A DNA stretch of 64,000 nt from Rugalucina vietnamica (Eukaryota > Mollusca > Bivalvia > Lucinida > Lucinidae): NCBI GenBank assembly GCA_964017185.1, contig OZ024874.1:21374457-21438456 (forward strand). Reading direction: 5' to 3'. Each line of letters begins with the position of its first letter. Position 1 is the first letter of the stretch. The notes beneath the pieces are model-generated. The model worked only from the letters and a program-made list of their open reading frames with translations. It was not told the origin of the DNA and did not search any database. The position numbers were made by a program, and so were the translations under genes. Of this stretch, positions 24,313-36,809 are shown piece by piece.

Positions 24313-25825
24313 TTTTAGCTCACCTGAGCCGAAGGCTCACCTTAGGCTCACAAGGTGAGCTTATAGGATGGCCATGCTCCGTCGTCCGTCGTCCGTCCAC
24401 AATTTCAAAGATCTTCTCCTCTGAAACCGCTTGGCCAATCAAAGCCAAACTTCATGTGGAGCATCCTTAGGAAGGGGGAATGAAAGTTTATATAAATGGT
24501 CCAGATCACATGACCAAGATGGCTGCCATGGCTATAAATAGCAAAAACCTTTAAAAATCTTCTTCTCCAGAACCAGTGGGCCGATTTCCACGAAACTTAA
24601 TATGTAGCATCGGGGACACGGGCCCATTATAGTTTATATAAATCATGACCCTAGGATGACCATGACCTATTTTACGGCAAGGTCAACTTAGGTCGCCAAT
24701 GAATTTGAATGGGAAAAAATGGTAAAATGCTATTTAATAGGCAAAACTTACTGGGAATAGGCAAATGGACAAAAGAGTAATGTTAATGGAAAATTTTAGC
24801 CCCTGGGGGGTTGTCTGCCCCTGCCCCGGGGCTATACACATGTATGTTTCCATAATAATGAAACATCTTCTCCCCTGAAACCGCTTGGCCAATCAAAGCC
24901 AAACTTCATTTGGAGCATCCTTGGGAAGGGGGAAAGAAAGTTATATAAATGGTCAAGGTCACATGACCAAGATGGCCGCCATGGCTATAAATAGCAAAAA
25001 CCTTTAAAAATTTTCTTCTCCAGAACCAGAAGGCCAATGATTTTGAAACTTGGTGTGAAGCATCAGTGACTGGAGCTCTACAAAGTTTATATAAATCATG
25101 ACCCTGGGATGACCTTTACCTATTTTACGGCAAGGTCAACATAGGTCGCTCATGCATTTGAATGGGGAAAAGTGTTAAAATATCATTTGTAGGGAAAAAC
25201 TTGCAGGAAATGGGCAAATGGACTTAAGACTGATGATTCTGAAAAAATTTGGACCCAAGGGGTCTGTATGCCCCCACCCCAGGGCAATATACATGTATAT
25301 TACAGTGATATTCAAAGATCTTCTACTCTGAAACTACTTGGCCAATCAAAGCCAAACTTTATGAGGAGCACTGTTAGGAAGTGGGAATGAAAGTGTATAT
25401 AAATGGTCAAAGTCACATGACCAAGATGGCTGCCATGGCTATAAATCGCAAAAACCTTTAAAAATCTTCTTCTCCAGAACCAGAAGGCCTATGATTTTGA
25501 AACTTGGCATGAAGCATCAGGCAATGGAGCTCTACAAAGTTTATATAAATCGTGACCCTTGGATGACCTTGACCTACTTTATGGCAATGTCAACTTAGGT
25601 CGCCCATGGCATGCATTTGAATGGGGAAAATTGTTATAAGCAAAACATGCAGTAAATTGGCATATGGACTGAAGTTTTATGATTTTGAAAAAGAAATTAA
25701 CTCCAGGGGTTGCTCTGACCCGGCCCTGGGGTTATATACATGCATATTACCATTCTAGTCAAACAAGTTTATTGGTATATATCTCAGGTTCCAGGTGAGC
25801 GTTTACAGGACCATTGGTCCTCTGA
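24313..25825 (+). mobile_element. Helitron-like family A copy
   Basis: 5' hairpin (TTAGCTCACCTGAGCC...GGTGAGCTTATAGG), CCGTCGTCCGTC lead, about three 0.45-0.5 kb monomers, then CAGGTGAGCGTTTACAGG and the hairpin AGGACCATTGGTCC before CTGA. No ORF. Abuts the next copy head to tail. Confidence 0.8.
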
Positions 25826-26702
25826 TTAGCTCACCTGAGCCGAAGGCTCACAAGGTGAGCTTATAGTATGGTAGTCGAGCCGGCGTCCGTGCGTGCGTTC
25901 ACACTTTCAAGCTTGAATATCTCTAAGACAACAAGGCCAATCGCAATCAAATTTTATCTGAAGCATCATTGAGGAGGGGGAAAGGTTGCATTAGGTTTTG
26001 GGCCATGTCGGATCAGAACTCTGGTTTCCATGGCAACAGATAGCTCCCTTTGTGTTATAATGGGGAAAATGTTGTCGCCACTCTGGTAACTTCATTTTTG
26101 AATGGATCTTCCTCATTCTTGCAGGTAACAAGGACAACCATAAAATCTCGGATGAGTTCGAATTTCGGCCAGGTTCAATCTCAGATTGCGGAGTTAGCTG
26201 CCCTTGAGCGTCTGGAAAAATCCCCAATGGGAAAAATGTTGTGGCCACTCTAGCGCCTTTATTTTTCGTTGGATCTTCTTCATTCTTGCAGGTAACAAGG
26301 ACAACCATAATATCGTGGATGGGTTTGAATTTCAGCCAGATTCGACCTCTGACTGTGGAGTTAGCTGCCCTTGAGTGTTTGAAAAATCATTATTTTGTGT
26401 TGTGGCCACTCTAGCGCCTTCAATTTTGATCGGATCTTCTTCATACTTGGAGGCAACAAAGATAGCCATAACATCTCGGATGAGTTTGAATTTCAGCCAG
26501 ATCCTACCCTTGACGGCAGAGTTATCTGCCCTTGACTGTGTGAAAAATCAATATTTAGTGTTGTGGCCACTCTTGCGCCTTCATTTTTATTCGGATCTTC
26601 TTTATTGGACATCCATAACATCTTGGATGAGTTCGAATTTCGACTAGATCCGACCTCTGACTGCGGAGTTATCTGCCCTTGAGTGTTTGAAAAATCCATG
26701 TT

Positions 26703-28493
26703 TATGTCCCCCCAACCGAAGGTGGTGGACATATTGTTTTTGGTGCGGATCCCGTCGGCGTCGGCGTCCGCGTAGCTTCTTTCCGACGCGATATCTTTTG
26801 AACCAGTGGATGGATTTTGACCAAACTTGCATAGATGCATGGTTGGGAGGAGGCTCAGAGTTGATTAGATTTTGGTGACCTTGACCTCATTTTCAAGGTC
26901 ACCAGCCCATCTTCTGAACAAATGAATGGATTTTGACCAAACTTGCACAAGAGCATTTTTGGGAGGAGGCTCAGAGTTGATTAGATTTTGGTGACCTTGA
27001 CCTAATTTTCAAGGTCACGAGTCCATAAAAAATGTTGAAATTAGTCTTTCCAACGCAATATCTTGTAAACCAATTGATGGATTTTGACCAAACTTGCACA
27101 GAAGCATTGTTTGGAGGAGGCTCAGAGTTGGTTAGATTTTGGTGACCTTGACCTAATTTTCAAGGTCACGAGTCCATAAAAAATGTTGAAATTAGTCTTT
27201 CCAACGCAATATCTTGTAAACCAATTGATGGATTTTGACCAAACTTGCAGAGAAGCATTGTTGCGAGAAGGCTCAGAGTTGATCAGATTTTGGTGACCTT
27301 GACCTAATTTTCAAGGTCACAAGTCCATAAAAGATGTTGAAATTAGTCTTTCCAACGCAATGTCTTGTAAACCAATTGATGGATTTTGACCAAACTTGCA
27401 CAGTAGCATTGTTGGGAGGAGGCTCAGAGTTGATTAGATTTTGGTGACCTTGACCTAATTTTCAAGGTCACGAGTCCATAAAAAATGTTGAAATTAGTCT
27501 TTCCAACGCAATATCTTGTAAACCAATTGATGGATTTTGACCAAACTTGCACAGAAGCATTGTTTGGAGGAGGCTCAGAGTTGGTTAGATTTTGGTGACC
27601 TTGACCTAATTTTCAAGGTCACGAGTCCATAAAAAATGTTGAAATTAGTCTTTCCAACGCAATATCTTGTAAACCAATTGATGGATTTTGACCAAACTTG
27701 CAGAGAAGCATTGTTGCGAGAAGGCTCAGAGTTGATCAGATTTTGGTGACCTTGACCTAATTTTCAAGGTCACAAGTCCATAAAAGATTTTGAAATTAGT
27801 CTTTCCAACGCAATATCTTGTAAACCAATTAATGGATTTTGACCAAACTTGCACAGAAGCATTGTTGGGAGGAGGCTCAGAGTTGGTTAGATTTTGATGA
27901 CCTTGACCTAATTTTCAAGGTCACAAGTCCATAAAAACTGTTGAAATTAGTTTTTCCAATACGATATCTTGTAAACTAATTGATGGATTTTGACCAAACT
28001 TGCACAGAAATATTGTTGGAAGGAGGCTCAGAGTTGATAACATTTTGGTGGTCTTGACCTAATTTCCAAGGTCACTAGTCAAAAACTGTTGAAATTAGTC
28101 TTTCTGACGCGATATCTTGTAAACTAATTGATGGGTTTTGACCAAAACTTGCACAGAAGCATTGTTGGGAGGAGGCTCAGAGTTGATAATATTTTGGTGA
28201 CCTTGACCTAATTTCCAAGGTCACTAGTTCATAACTGTTGAAATAAGTCTTTCGGACGTGATAACTTGTAAACCAATTGATGGATTTTAACCAAACTTGC
28301 ACAGAAGCATTGTTGTGAGGAGGTTCAGAGTTTATAATAATTTGGTGATTGTGACCTAATTTTAGACAGGGTCCAAAACAAGTTTAAACTACCACACCAT
28401 ACAGAACAAGATGGGCATGGTGTCTTCCATAGAAAAACTTCATATCACAAGGTAACTACACTTCAATTACTTAACGGTTGGGGGGGGGACATA
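26703..28493. mobile_element. Nested element carrying a 151-bp satellite
   Basis: TATGTCCCCCCAACCG at the left and CGGTTGGGGGGGGGACATA at the right are inverted ends. Between them lies a GGCGTCGGCGTCCGCG lead and the satellite 26806-28360. No ORF. Confidence 0.75.
26806..28360. repeat. 151-bp satellite with three-monomer higher-order repeat
   Basis: About ten monomers; CAATTGATGG lands at 27071, 27222, 27373 and 27524, exactly 151 apart. Variants GTTTGGAGGAGG, GTTGCGAGAAGG and GTTGGGAGGAGG cycle in that order twice, giving a 453-bp unit. Each carries the inverted pair GGTGACCTTGACC / CAAGGTCAC. Confidence 0.9.
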
Positions 28494-29048
28494 GTTTTCC
28501 TCAGAAAACACTTTTTTAATTTGTGTTGTGGCCACTCTAGCATCTTTGTTTTTCAGTCGATCTTCTTCATTCTTGCAGGTAACAAGGATAACTACAATAT
28601 CTTGGATGCGTTCGAATTTCAACCAGATCCGACCTCTGACTGCGGAGTTATCTGCCCTTGAGTGTTTGAAAAATCAATATTTTGTGTTGTGGCCACTCTA
28701 GCATCTTTGGTTTTCAGTGGATCTTCTTCATTCTTGTAGGTAACAAGAATAACTATAATATCTCAGATGAGTTCGAATTTCGGCCAGATCTGACCTCTGA
28801 CTGCGGAGTTAGCTGCCCTTCAGTGTTTGAAAAATCAATTTTTTGTATTGTGGCCACTCTAGCGCCTTCATCTTTGATCGGACCTTCTTCATTCTTGAAA
28901 GAAACAAGGATAACCATAACATCTTGGATGAGTTCGAATTTGAGCCAGATTCAACCCTGGACTGCAGTTAGCTGCCCTTGAATGTTTGAAAAATCTATTT
29001 TAAGTGTTGTGGCCCCTCCAGCATCTTCAATTTTGATCAGATTTTCAA

Positions 29049-29072
29049 AAAAAAAAAAAAAAAAAAAAAAAA
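29049..29072. repeat. Poly-A run
   Basis: More than twenty A inside the last monomer of the family A relative. A second run lies at about 29212-29237, upstream of exon 3. Confidence 0.7.
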
Positions 29073-29258
29073 CCACTTTGTCCAGTGACTGTACTTGTTG
29101 ACTCTCAGGTGAGCGATCGTTGCCCTTGGACTACTTGTCTTTGTCTTTACAATATGTTTTAAAGGAAGGGTTGATTCCCTTACTTCATTTAAAGGTCTAT
29201 AAAATGTTTATAAAAAAAAAAAAAAAAAAAAAAAAAACATTCTCCCACTGTTTTGCAG

Positions 29259-29328
29259 GGCCAGCTATATGAAGCAAGATTTTATCCCATGGCAGTCAGG
29301 AAAGACAGTCTCATGTGTTCTAAACCAG
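29259..29328 (+). CDS. Exon 3: end of TSPN domain
   Basis: A TGTTTTGCAG acceptor precedes GQLYEARFYPMAV and MCSKP, then GTAAGA. The GQLYEARFYP segment is the typical last strand of a TSPN/LamG domain, and the MCSKP cysteine is where NELL and thrombospondins leave the domain for the coiled coil. Starts phase 0 and ends phase 1, in register with its neighbours. A run of A lies just upstream of the pyrimidine tract. Confidence 0.75.
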
Positions 29329-30069
29329 GTAAGACAAGAATTTTCTGAGAGCAGTCTTCAATATAATGCACTTACCATTTTCTTGCCACCCCCCCCCCCC
29401 CAACCCCCCAGCCCAAAGGAAGAGTAAGGACTTTGTCCTCCAAAAACTGCTAAAACCCTGAAACTTTGGGGCTATCAGTTAGTAATTAAGCTGAATCGGG
29501 TCAGCGGAAAGGGACAAAAATATCGGGAGTTTCACGATCGATTGGGAGAGATCACATGCCTGAAGGACTTTGTGTGGTTATTTGCCAGGGTGTATAGGGG
29601 AAATTCTGAAATTCAAAATAGGGAGATTCGCTATAATATAGGGACACCCTTCCGAAATAGGGAGATATCACATGTATGTAGGTTCCTTGCCATCCCCTGT
29701 GGCTGGTGGGTGGGGAGGGGCATGCTTGAAAATGACTGGTACATATCGAAAAAACTGAATACATGTATACAACAGTTATACATAAAAAGGCTTCAATAGT
29801 AAAATCAAAACATCAATTTGAATGTAGGGCCTCTTCTCTGCTTATCCTTTAAAATAACATATTGCTATCTACATGTAGATATTTCTACATATTGGCAGAT
29901 CATTTGTTGCGATCCATATTCTTATGTAATTACCTGCCTCTAATTTTTGTGTAATAAAATGTCTCATCTTTCAAGGAGGTCATGATCTCGTACAAACATT
30001 TTCTTGGAAAGAAATAATTGTTTAGTTTATAGCACATGTTGGGTAATATATTTATCTAATTTTATTATG
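29329..30069. other. Intron sequence without assignable element
   Basis: Contains poly-C near 29389 and a purine-rich segment; no coding or repeat identity established. Confidence 0.5.
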
Positions 30070-30295
30070 TGAGCCAATGCATCAGGAAGCCAACAATCTG
30101 CATATGCGAAAACAAAGATGCAGATCAGCTGTGCAGTAACTGCATAGCTGATCATCGCCTTTGTTTTCACTACACGCTATTGTACAAATTCCTCTTCTAC
30201 TTAAATCCAAATTTCAAGCTTCTAGCCCCTTTCGGTGACTGTACAGGCCGGTTTGTCTCGAACCCAAATTGTTGGTTTTCTCATACTAAGGCTCA
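30070..30295. mobile_element. MITE family C copy
   Basis: TGAGCCAATGCATCAGGAAG to TAAGGCTCA, with CAGCTGTGCAGTAACTGC centre. Confidence 0.75.
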
Positions 30296-30371
30296 TGTTT
30301 TAAGTCAGATAAGATTAGATGATTGAAGATTTATTATAGCCAGCTCATGTGAGCCTTGAACACGATTTATT

Positions 30372-30545
30372 TTGCATATTGGTTAGGTCACCAGCCTTGT
30401 AAACCAGGGTGGCAGGTTCGATCCCGGGCTTCACCAGTGCTTAGGTTGAAGCTATAAACCATTTTAGGTTCCATGACACTTTTCCATGACAAACTGCTGA
30501 CAAGGCTTGAGACTATGCTGTGCCTAATGTGTTAAGCCAAGGGAC
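30372..30545 (+). mobile_element. tRNA-derived SINE fragment
   Basis: GGCAGGTTCGATCCCGGG B box after CTTGTAAACCAGG, same family as 17842-17999. The A-box region is decayed. Confidence 0.65.
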
Positions 30546-30829
30546 CTAGTATTCAAGGGGGGAGGGGGCGTGCATAACCGCACATACGCGTACAAAAATA
30601 CACATTTGTTTTCATGCTTTCTGGGAGAAAGAAGAATTAGCACAATTAAATCACTGTGAAAATGTTCATTTTGCTAATTGCTATGCTATTCATTATTCAC
30701 ACATAAGCTAGGTCTGCAAAAATGAAATACGGCAAAAAAAAAAAATAGCCTCGGAGAAAAAATTGCGAAATTTAATATTTTGGAAAATTGTTGGATTTCA
30801 GTATTAGCCTTTGCCGATCAGCATCAGTA

Positions 30830-30941
30830 AAACATGTCCATAAAATCTTTACCCCAATAACATGATCAACCCCACTATATAGCCAAATTGGGGTTTGCAT
30901 GGGAATACCTAATTTTCTTATTTTTTATCCAAAACATAGAT
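30830..30941. mobile_element. MITE family B fragment
   Basis: AACATGTCCATAAAATC, CAACCCCACTATATAGCC and CCAAAACATAGATT match a half copy cut by the Helitron-like insertion at 30942. Confidence 0.6.
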
Positions 30942-33493
30942 TATTAGCTCACCTGAGCCTAGGCTCACAAGGTGAGCTAATAGGATAGCCATGATCCGGC
31001 TTCCGTCCGTCCGACGTCCCTCCGTCCGTCGTCGTCGTTCACAATTTCAAAGATCTTCTTCTCTGAAACCGCTTGGCCAATCTAGTTGAAATTTTATGTG
31101 GAGCCTCCTTGGGTAGTGGCATTTCAAGTTTGATCGCAAAATCCAGGTCTTCTCCAGAACCGGTAGGCCGATTTTCACGAAACTTGGTATGTAGCATTGG
31201 GGATGTCAGCCCATCATAGTTTGATAAAATGATGACCCTTGGATGACCTTGACCTATTTTACGGCAAGGTCAAATTTGGAAACATTGGTTTTTACATGGG
31301 AAAAAGTGAAAACTATAGATTTTTTGAAAACTATTGCAGCCTGAGGCCTGAAAAGTGGTAGATGCAAACAACTAATGGAGTAGATGAAGGTATGTGATTA
31401 ATAAAGGTCAAGGTCATCTCTTGACCTTGGCCAGTCTGTTGTCCATACACACTTTTCAAAGATCTTCTTCTCTGAAACTGCCTGGCCAATCAAAGTGAAA
31501 TTTTATGTGGAGCATCCATGGGTAGGGAAGACGAAAGTTTGATCGCGAAATCCAGGTCACATGACCAAGATGGCCGCCAAGCCCATATATGGTAAAAACC
31601 ACTCAAAAATCTTCTTCTCCAGAACTGGTGGGCCGATTTCCACGAAACTTGGTATGTAGCATCAAGGACCTCAGCCCATCATAGTTTGATAAAATGATGA
31701 CCCTTGGATGACCTTGACCTACATGTATTTTACGGCAAGGTCAAATTTGGAAACATAGGCTTTTACATAGGAAAAAGTGAAAACTATGGATTTTTTGAAA
31801 ACTATTGCAGCCTGAGGCCTGAAAAGTGGTAGATGCAAACAACTAATGGAGTAGATGACGGTATTTGATTAATATAGGTCAAGGTCATCTCTTGACCTTG
31901 GCCAGTCTGTTGTCCATACACACTTTACAAAGATCTTCTTCTCTGAAACTGCGCGGCCAATCAAAGTGAAATTTTATGTGGAGCATCCATGGGTAGGGGA
32001 GACGAAAGTTTGATCGCGAAATCCAGGTCACATGACCAAGATGGCTGCCACGCCCATATATGGTAAAAACCACTCAAAAATCTTCTTCTCCAGAACCGGT
32101 GGGCTGATTTCCACGAAACTTGGTATGTAGCATTGAGGATCTCAGCCCATCATAGTTTGATAAATGATGACCCTTGGATGACCTTGACCTATTTACGGCA
32201 AGGTCAAATTTGGAAACATAGGCTTTTTCATAGGAAAAAGTGAAAACTATGGATTTTTTGAAAACTATTGCAGCCTGAGGCCTGAAAAGTGGTAGATGCA
32301 AACAACTAATGGAGTAGATGAAGGTATGTGATTAATATAGGTCAAGGTCATCTCTTCACCTTGGCTGGTCTGTTGTCCATACACACTTTTCAAAGATCTT
32401 CTTCTCTGAAACTGCTTGGCCAATCAAAGTGAAATTTTATGTGGCGCATCCATGGGTAGTGGAGACGAAAGTTTGATCGCGAAATCCAGGTCACATGACC
32501 AAGATGGCCGCCTCGCCCATATATGGTAAAAACCACTCAAAAATCTTCTTCTCCAGAACCGGCTGGCCGATTTCCACGAAACTTGGTATGTAGCATTGAG
32601 GACCTCAGCCCATTATAGTTTGGTAAAATGATGACCCTTGGATGACCTTGACCTATTTTACGGCGAGGTCAAATTTGGAAACATAGGCTTTTACGTAGGA
32701 AAAAGTGAAAACTATGGATTTTTTGAAAACTATTGCAGCCTGAGGCCTGAAAAGTGGTAGATGCAAACAACTAATGGAGTAGATGAAGGTATGTGATTAA
32801 TATAGGTCAAGGTCATCTCTTGACCTTGGCCAGTCTGTTGTCCATACACAGTTTTCAAAGATCTTCTTCTCTGAAACTGCGCGGCCAATCAAAGTGAAAT
32901 TTTATGTGGAGCATCCATGGGTAGGGGAGACGAAAGTTTGATCACGAAATCCAGGTCACATGACCAAGATGGCCGCCACGCCCATATATGGTTAAAACCA
33001 CTCAAACATCTTCTTCTCCAGACCGGTGGGCCGATTTCCACGAAACTTTGTATGTAGCATCGGGGACCTCAGCCCATCATAGTTTGTTGAAATGATGACC
33101 CTTGCTGTAAAATAGGTCAAGGTCAATTTTGGAAACATAGGCTTTCACATGGGAAAAGGCGAAAACAAACTGTTGCAGCCTGAGACCTGAAAGTTGCTAG
33201 ATGCAGACAACTAATGGAGTCAATGAAGGTAAGTAATTAATGAAGGCCAAGGTCATGTCTTGACCTTGGCCCTTCCCAAGGTCATTTAAATATCAAAATT
33301 AAAATTATGGTTTTCTCAGAAATCACTGGGTTTGGAAACTATTGCAGCCTGAGACCTGAAACTTTGCAGATGCAGACAACTTATGAAGTCAATAAAGGTG
33401 TGTGAGTATTCAAGGTCAAGGTCATTTCATTATGACTTAATACTCCAAGATCAGGCTTCAGGTGAGCGTTCTCAGGACCAATGGTCTTCTGGT
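30942..33493 (+). mobile_element. Helitron-like family A copy, 0.47-kb monomers
   Basis: 5' TTAGCTCACCTGAGCC hairpin, CCGTCCGTC lead, then about five monomers of roughly 463-471 bp (TCATCTCTTGACCTTGGCC near 31412, 31884, 32347, 32815), ending AGGACCAATGGTCTTCTGG then T. No ORF. Confidence 0.82.
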
Positions 33494-34009
33494 GGGTACT
33501 TGTTAAAACCACCTGGACGAAGTTGACATTCGGATCCGGATCCATCCATGGATAAATCATGTTATGATGATAAACCAGTTTACAATAGGCAGCAGGAAAA
33601 GCGAAATGCACTGACAGCCAACATAAATCTTACATAACTAAGCAAATAATGCCAAACAAATATTCATAAACTTCATTTTTTTGCTCTAAAGTTAATCCTA
33701 AGCATTTTTATGATAGACAGTTATGATTGTTACTTGTCGACAACAAAGCGTTTTTATCCTGCTTCTAATTGGTTCCTAGTTTAACAACTCAGAGCTGAAA
33801 GAAGATTTTCCTCCTTTGCTAATTAACCACAGACTGGTTATGTGTAAAACAGATTCTGTTGGTTTTTACCCCAATTTAACTGCATTCTTGGAGTAAAAAA
33901 GATCTATTGTGCTGAAACCGTAGATTAATAATGCATTAAAAGTTACTCATTAACCAAAAAACAATTTGGATTAAGAAGACAGTTGCCAATATGATGAAAA
34001 GTGTTTGAT
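33494..34009. other. Intron sequence without assignable element
   Basis: AT-rich, no repeat or coding identity seen. Confidence 0.5.
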
Positions 34010-34235
34010 TAATCTCGTACAACAGGTGGTCCGATAATCCTTCTGATTGTGCCAAATTTGTATTCTCTCACCACTGTGTCTGGTGCGGGTTCGAACCCCG
34101 CACTGGCCACATGTGAGACAAGCCAAGTACTACTTGCAGGTGTGCCAGGTGTTTTTTTGCAGGGTTCTCCCATTTTCACCCTCCTACTGATTGGCCCATC
34201 TCATGTGAGCTGAAATAATCTTGAAAGGGGCGTAA
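34010..34235 (+). mobile_element. tRNA-derived SINE
   Basis: GCGGGTTCGAACCCCGC B box, then CACATGTGAGACAAGCC body and GGGGCGTAAAACTGAAC. A minus-strand copy is at 55365-55580. Confidence 0.75.
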
Positions 34236-34648
34236 AACTGAACATGTTGATTTCTCCAGATATAAAATGATACTGTCTTAAAGTTAATGTATTAAGCTAT
34301 TGCTTTATGAAAAAAATATCTTGGATATTTGCTCAAATAATTAAATTATCAGCTTTTCAATTTATCAATTACAGCTGTGACAACCTAGCCAAGACCACAT
34401 ATTTCCAATAAATACCAAAAATATACTGTAGTTACCCATCCGGGATTTATTGGATCCGAGATAAACCATAAACTTTTGGAGAGGATATATATAAGCTATT
34501 ACAGCTTGCTTTCCAATCCAAATACTTAATATAATATGCTTGTAACATATATATGTATTAATGGACAAATAAATAAACCAAACCATAAAACTTGGAAATT
34601 CTCAAAAGAAGCAAGATGAATTATGATTCTCACCCTTTACAGTGCATG

Positions 34649-34718
34649 CAGCTCCAAAATGATGGGCACCAGACAATGGCGACAGAATACTATTACTAGA
34701 ACAACATGTCACACAACA
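34649..34718 (+). pseudogene. Decayed duplicate of coiled-coil exon 4
   Basis: CAGCTCCAAAATGATGGG onward aligns with exon 4 (from 34828) through ACTAGAACAACA. A net 13-base deletion shifts the frame into TAG. It sits about 180 bases upstream of the working exon, so it is a local tandem duplicate that failed or decayed. Confidence 0.8.
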
Positions 34719-34825
34719 AAATAGAGGACTACTTTCAGAAAAAAACAGTCCGATTAAAAGACAGACTTTACAAAAAGTAATTTAATGTACTATTGCCATG
34801 ATTTTCACTGCTTATTTGATGACAG

Positions 34826-34941
34826 TTCAGCTCCAGAATGACGGGTACCAAAATGATGAAAGTATCAATGGTGACAGAATCTTGTTACTAGAACAACAGA
34901 TCACACAGCTCAACAGAATGGTGGAAATGTTGAAAGCTCAG
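34826..34941 (+). CDS. Exon 4: short coiled coil
   Basis: Splicing after GATGACAG (34825) keeps the frame; the nearby alternative AG at 34829-34830 gives a stop. The peptide VQLQNDGYQNDESINGDR continues as ILLLEQQITQLNRMVEMLKA, a heptad-like amphipathic helix. NELL proteins and thrombospondins oligomerise through a coiled coil in the same place, so the protein is probably a trimer or similar oligomer (inference). Ends phase 0 at GCTCAG/GTAACA. A decayed duplicate of this exon lies about 180 bases upstream. Confidence 0.75.
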
Positions 34942-34956
34942 GTAACAGCACTTGTA

Positions 34957-35723
34957 GCGTAAGGCAACCAGTGATCGATCAGGGACCAGTGATCGATCAA
35001 CTAGTGGTTATCGGCTATTAATTCTCAAAGGATACCTGAAGTAAATCTTATGCTAACTTAACTTCAAGCGCATTATATCACCTTACAAACACTTATCTAA
35101 ATTTATTTGGAAAGCTTTTCTATCTTGGATTTTCTGACACTTTACGAAGAGGGGGTCTTAGTTGTACTGCTTAAAAGTGGTGATTGTTCAATAAATTCTT
35201 CAAGATGAAACAACCTGCATTCGTTCCGACTGGCTAAAGTTTTTAACTTTACTGCATACTAAACAAATCTGATCCACATTCCAAATTGTATTGGATAACG
35301 CTGCGATTAATGGACGATTTCTGTGATTTTCGAGCTATTTTTTTCAACAGTTTTCCATTGTTTCTATGGACGTTTATGCTTTTTGACCACCTTATTTCGC
35401 TGCTTTATTTCTTTTAGCTCAATGAAAAATTTTCAAACTGTGTTTGGTGGCTAGAGGTAAACAATAATTATTCTTTCTAAAAATGTACATACCTTCCAAG
35501 TAAGCCGCGGTTTTGGAGAGAAAAAGAAGGTGATCGATCACTGGTCCACCTGGCTCTGATTCACTGAGAACTTGACGTGATGACGTCATAAATTGACGTA
35601 TTGAAAAACATGGCGAAGGTTCAAGCTTGAATATGATATGTACTTATACATTCTCCAGTGCATGTCTGGTCCGCAAATTTATCAAACATGGCTATTTTTG
35701 ATCGATCACTGGTCCCTTTACGC
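34957..35723. mobile_element. TIR element with GATCGATCACTGGT subrepeats
   Basis: GCGTAAGG...CCAGTGATCGATCA at the left is mirrored by TGATCGATCACTGGTCCCTTTACGC at the right (shown in parts). TA flanks both ends. The motif GATCGATCACTGG recurs inside near 35531. No ORF. It starts 15 bases after exon 4 and ends about 20 bases before the next MITE. Confidence 0.7.
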
Positions 35724-35745
35724 TAGTAGGCTAAATCTCCTCTTT

Positions 35746-36418
35746 GACACTGGCTATCTGCACGACGGTCGTGCCGATAACGCTGCTTATCGGCACGACT
35801 GTTGATAAATATATTACACCGGCTTCAAAACTGAAACAGAATATTACACATGCAGGATTTTTTACTTTTTAATTATTAACAAAATTGTTATTTTGCTGAA
35901 ATTGGCTTACCTGTGAATTTACCTGTAAAAATTAGTCATGCGAATGCGTAAATGAGAGTTATTATCGAAACCTAAATAATAAAATAATGTGGTAATCCAA
36001 AAGAATAAACAGCCTTTGATTTTAACAATGGAGTATGGAAACATTTCAGTAACACAATTAAAGAAAATTTGCAATGGTTATATTTTTCTCCGCAGGCTGT
36101 TAGAAATCTACTGTGATTCGGTTTACATTAACTGAATTAATCAAATCAAACTAGTTTTCTTATTCATAATTAACAAAAATGTTAAATTCGAATGTATTTC
36201 AATAGCTAAACTTATAATTAATTTATTTAATGACAAATTAATAGTTTAATGCATGCGTAAGCTTGTTAGAAAATCTTATACTCCCGTCGTGCCGATAGCC
36301 AATACCTGTAGCATTGGCTATCCGCACGACGGTCGGGCCGATAACGCCGCTTATCGGCACGACCTTCGTGCGGATAACGCCGCTTATCGGCACGACCGTC
36401 GTGCGGATAGCCTCAGCC
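35746..36418 (-). mobile_element. Foldback MITE, copy 2, 9-bp TSD
   Basis: Inverted relative to 3801-4552 and about 80 bases shorter, mainly from fewer subterminal units at one end. Perfect 9-bp flanks CTCCTCTTT at 35737-35745 and 36419-36427. Lies in the intron between the coiled-coil and VWC 1 exons. Confidence 0.88.
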
Positions 36419-36809
36419 CTCCTCTTTATTGGTCAGAAACAGCTCTGTATTTGACAACATGCATGTAGTTAAGACTTCAGCCATCACCCCTCATAGCTGT
36501 CTAAAATTGATGTCTGAGCTAAGCTGTCAGTTGCCTGAGCACTTGAGTATTGGTGAATTGCTTAGAAGTACCACAAAGTCGAATGCCCAAGCTTGGTTGC
36601 AACTGGAAGTATGTTAAGAGTATTTGCAGGTTTTATTTCTGGTACCAGCTGGGATCTAATGCAAGGCTGTTAATTTCGTGGATAATTTCATTTATTTGTC
36701 ATTCATTCATTATGCTCATATTTTCTGTTTCATTTTCATTCTGTTTCAAATTTTAACATGCCATGCTCATAACCAACCATTACTAACTTTATCATCCCAT
36801 TTCGTCAAG

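Larger units (their letters stand above)
25826..29140 (+). mobile_element. Helitron-like family A relative with 162-bp monomers
   Basis: Starts TTAGCTCACCTGAGCCG directly after the previous copy. Core is a tandem array of about 162-bp monomers (GTTGTGGCCACTCTAGCGCC at 26237, 26399, 26560 and again after 28520), split by the nested element at 26703-28493. Ends CTCTCAGGTGAGCGATC. Confidence 0.75.

Noticed and set aside
26806-28360. Regular repeats as a possible CRISPR array
   Set aside because: Monomers are 151 bp, contiguous and without unique spacers; satellite in a eukaryotic genome.
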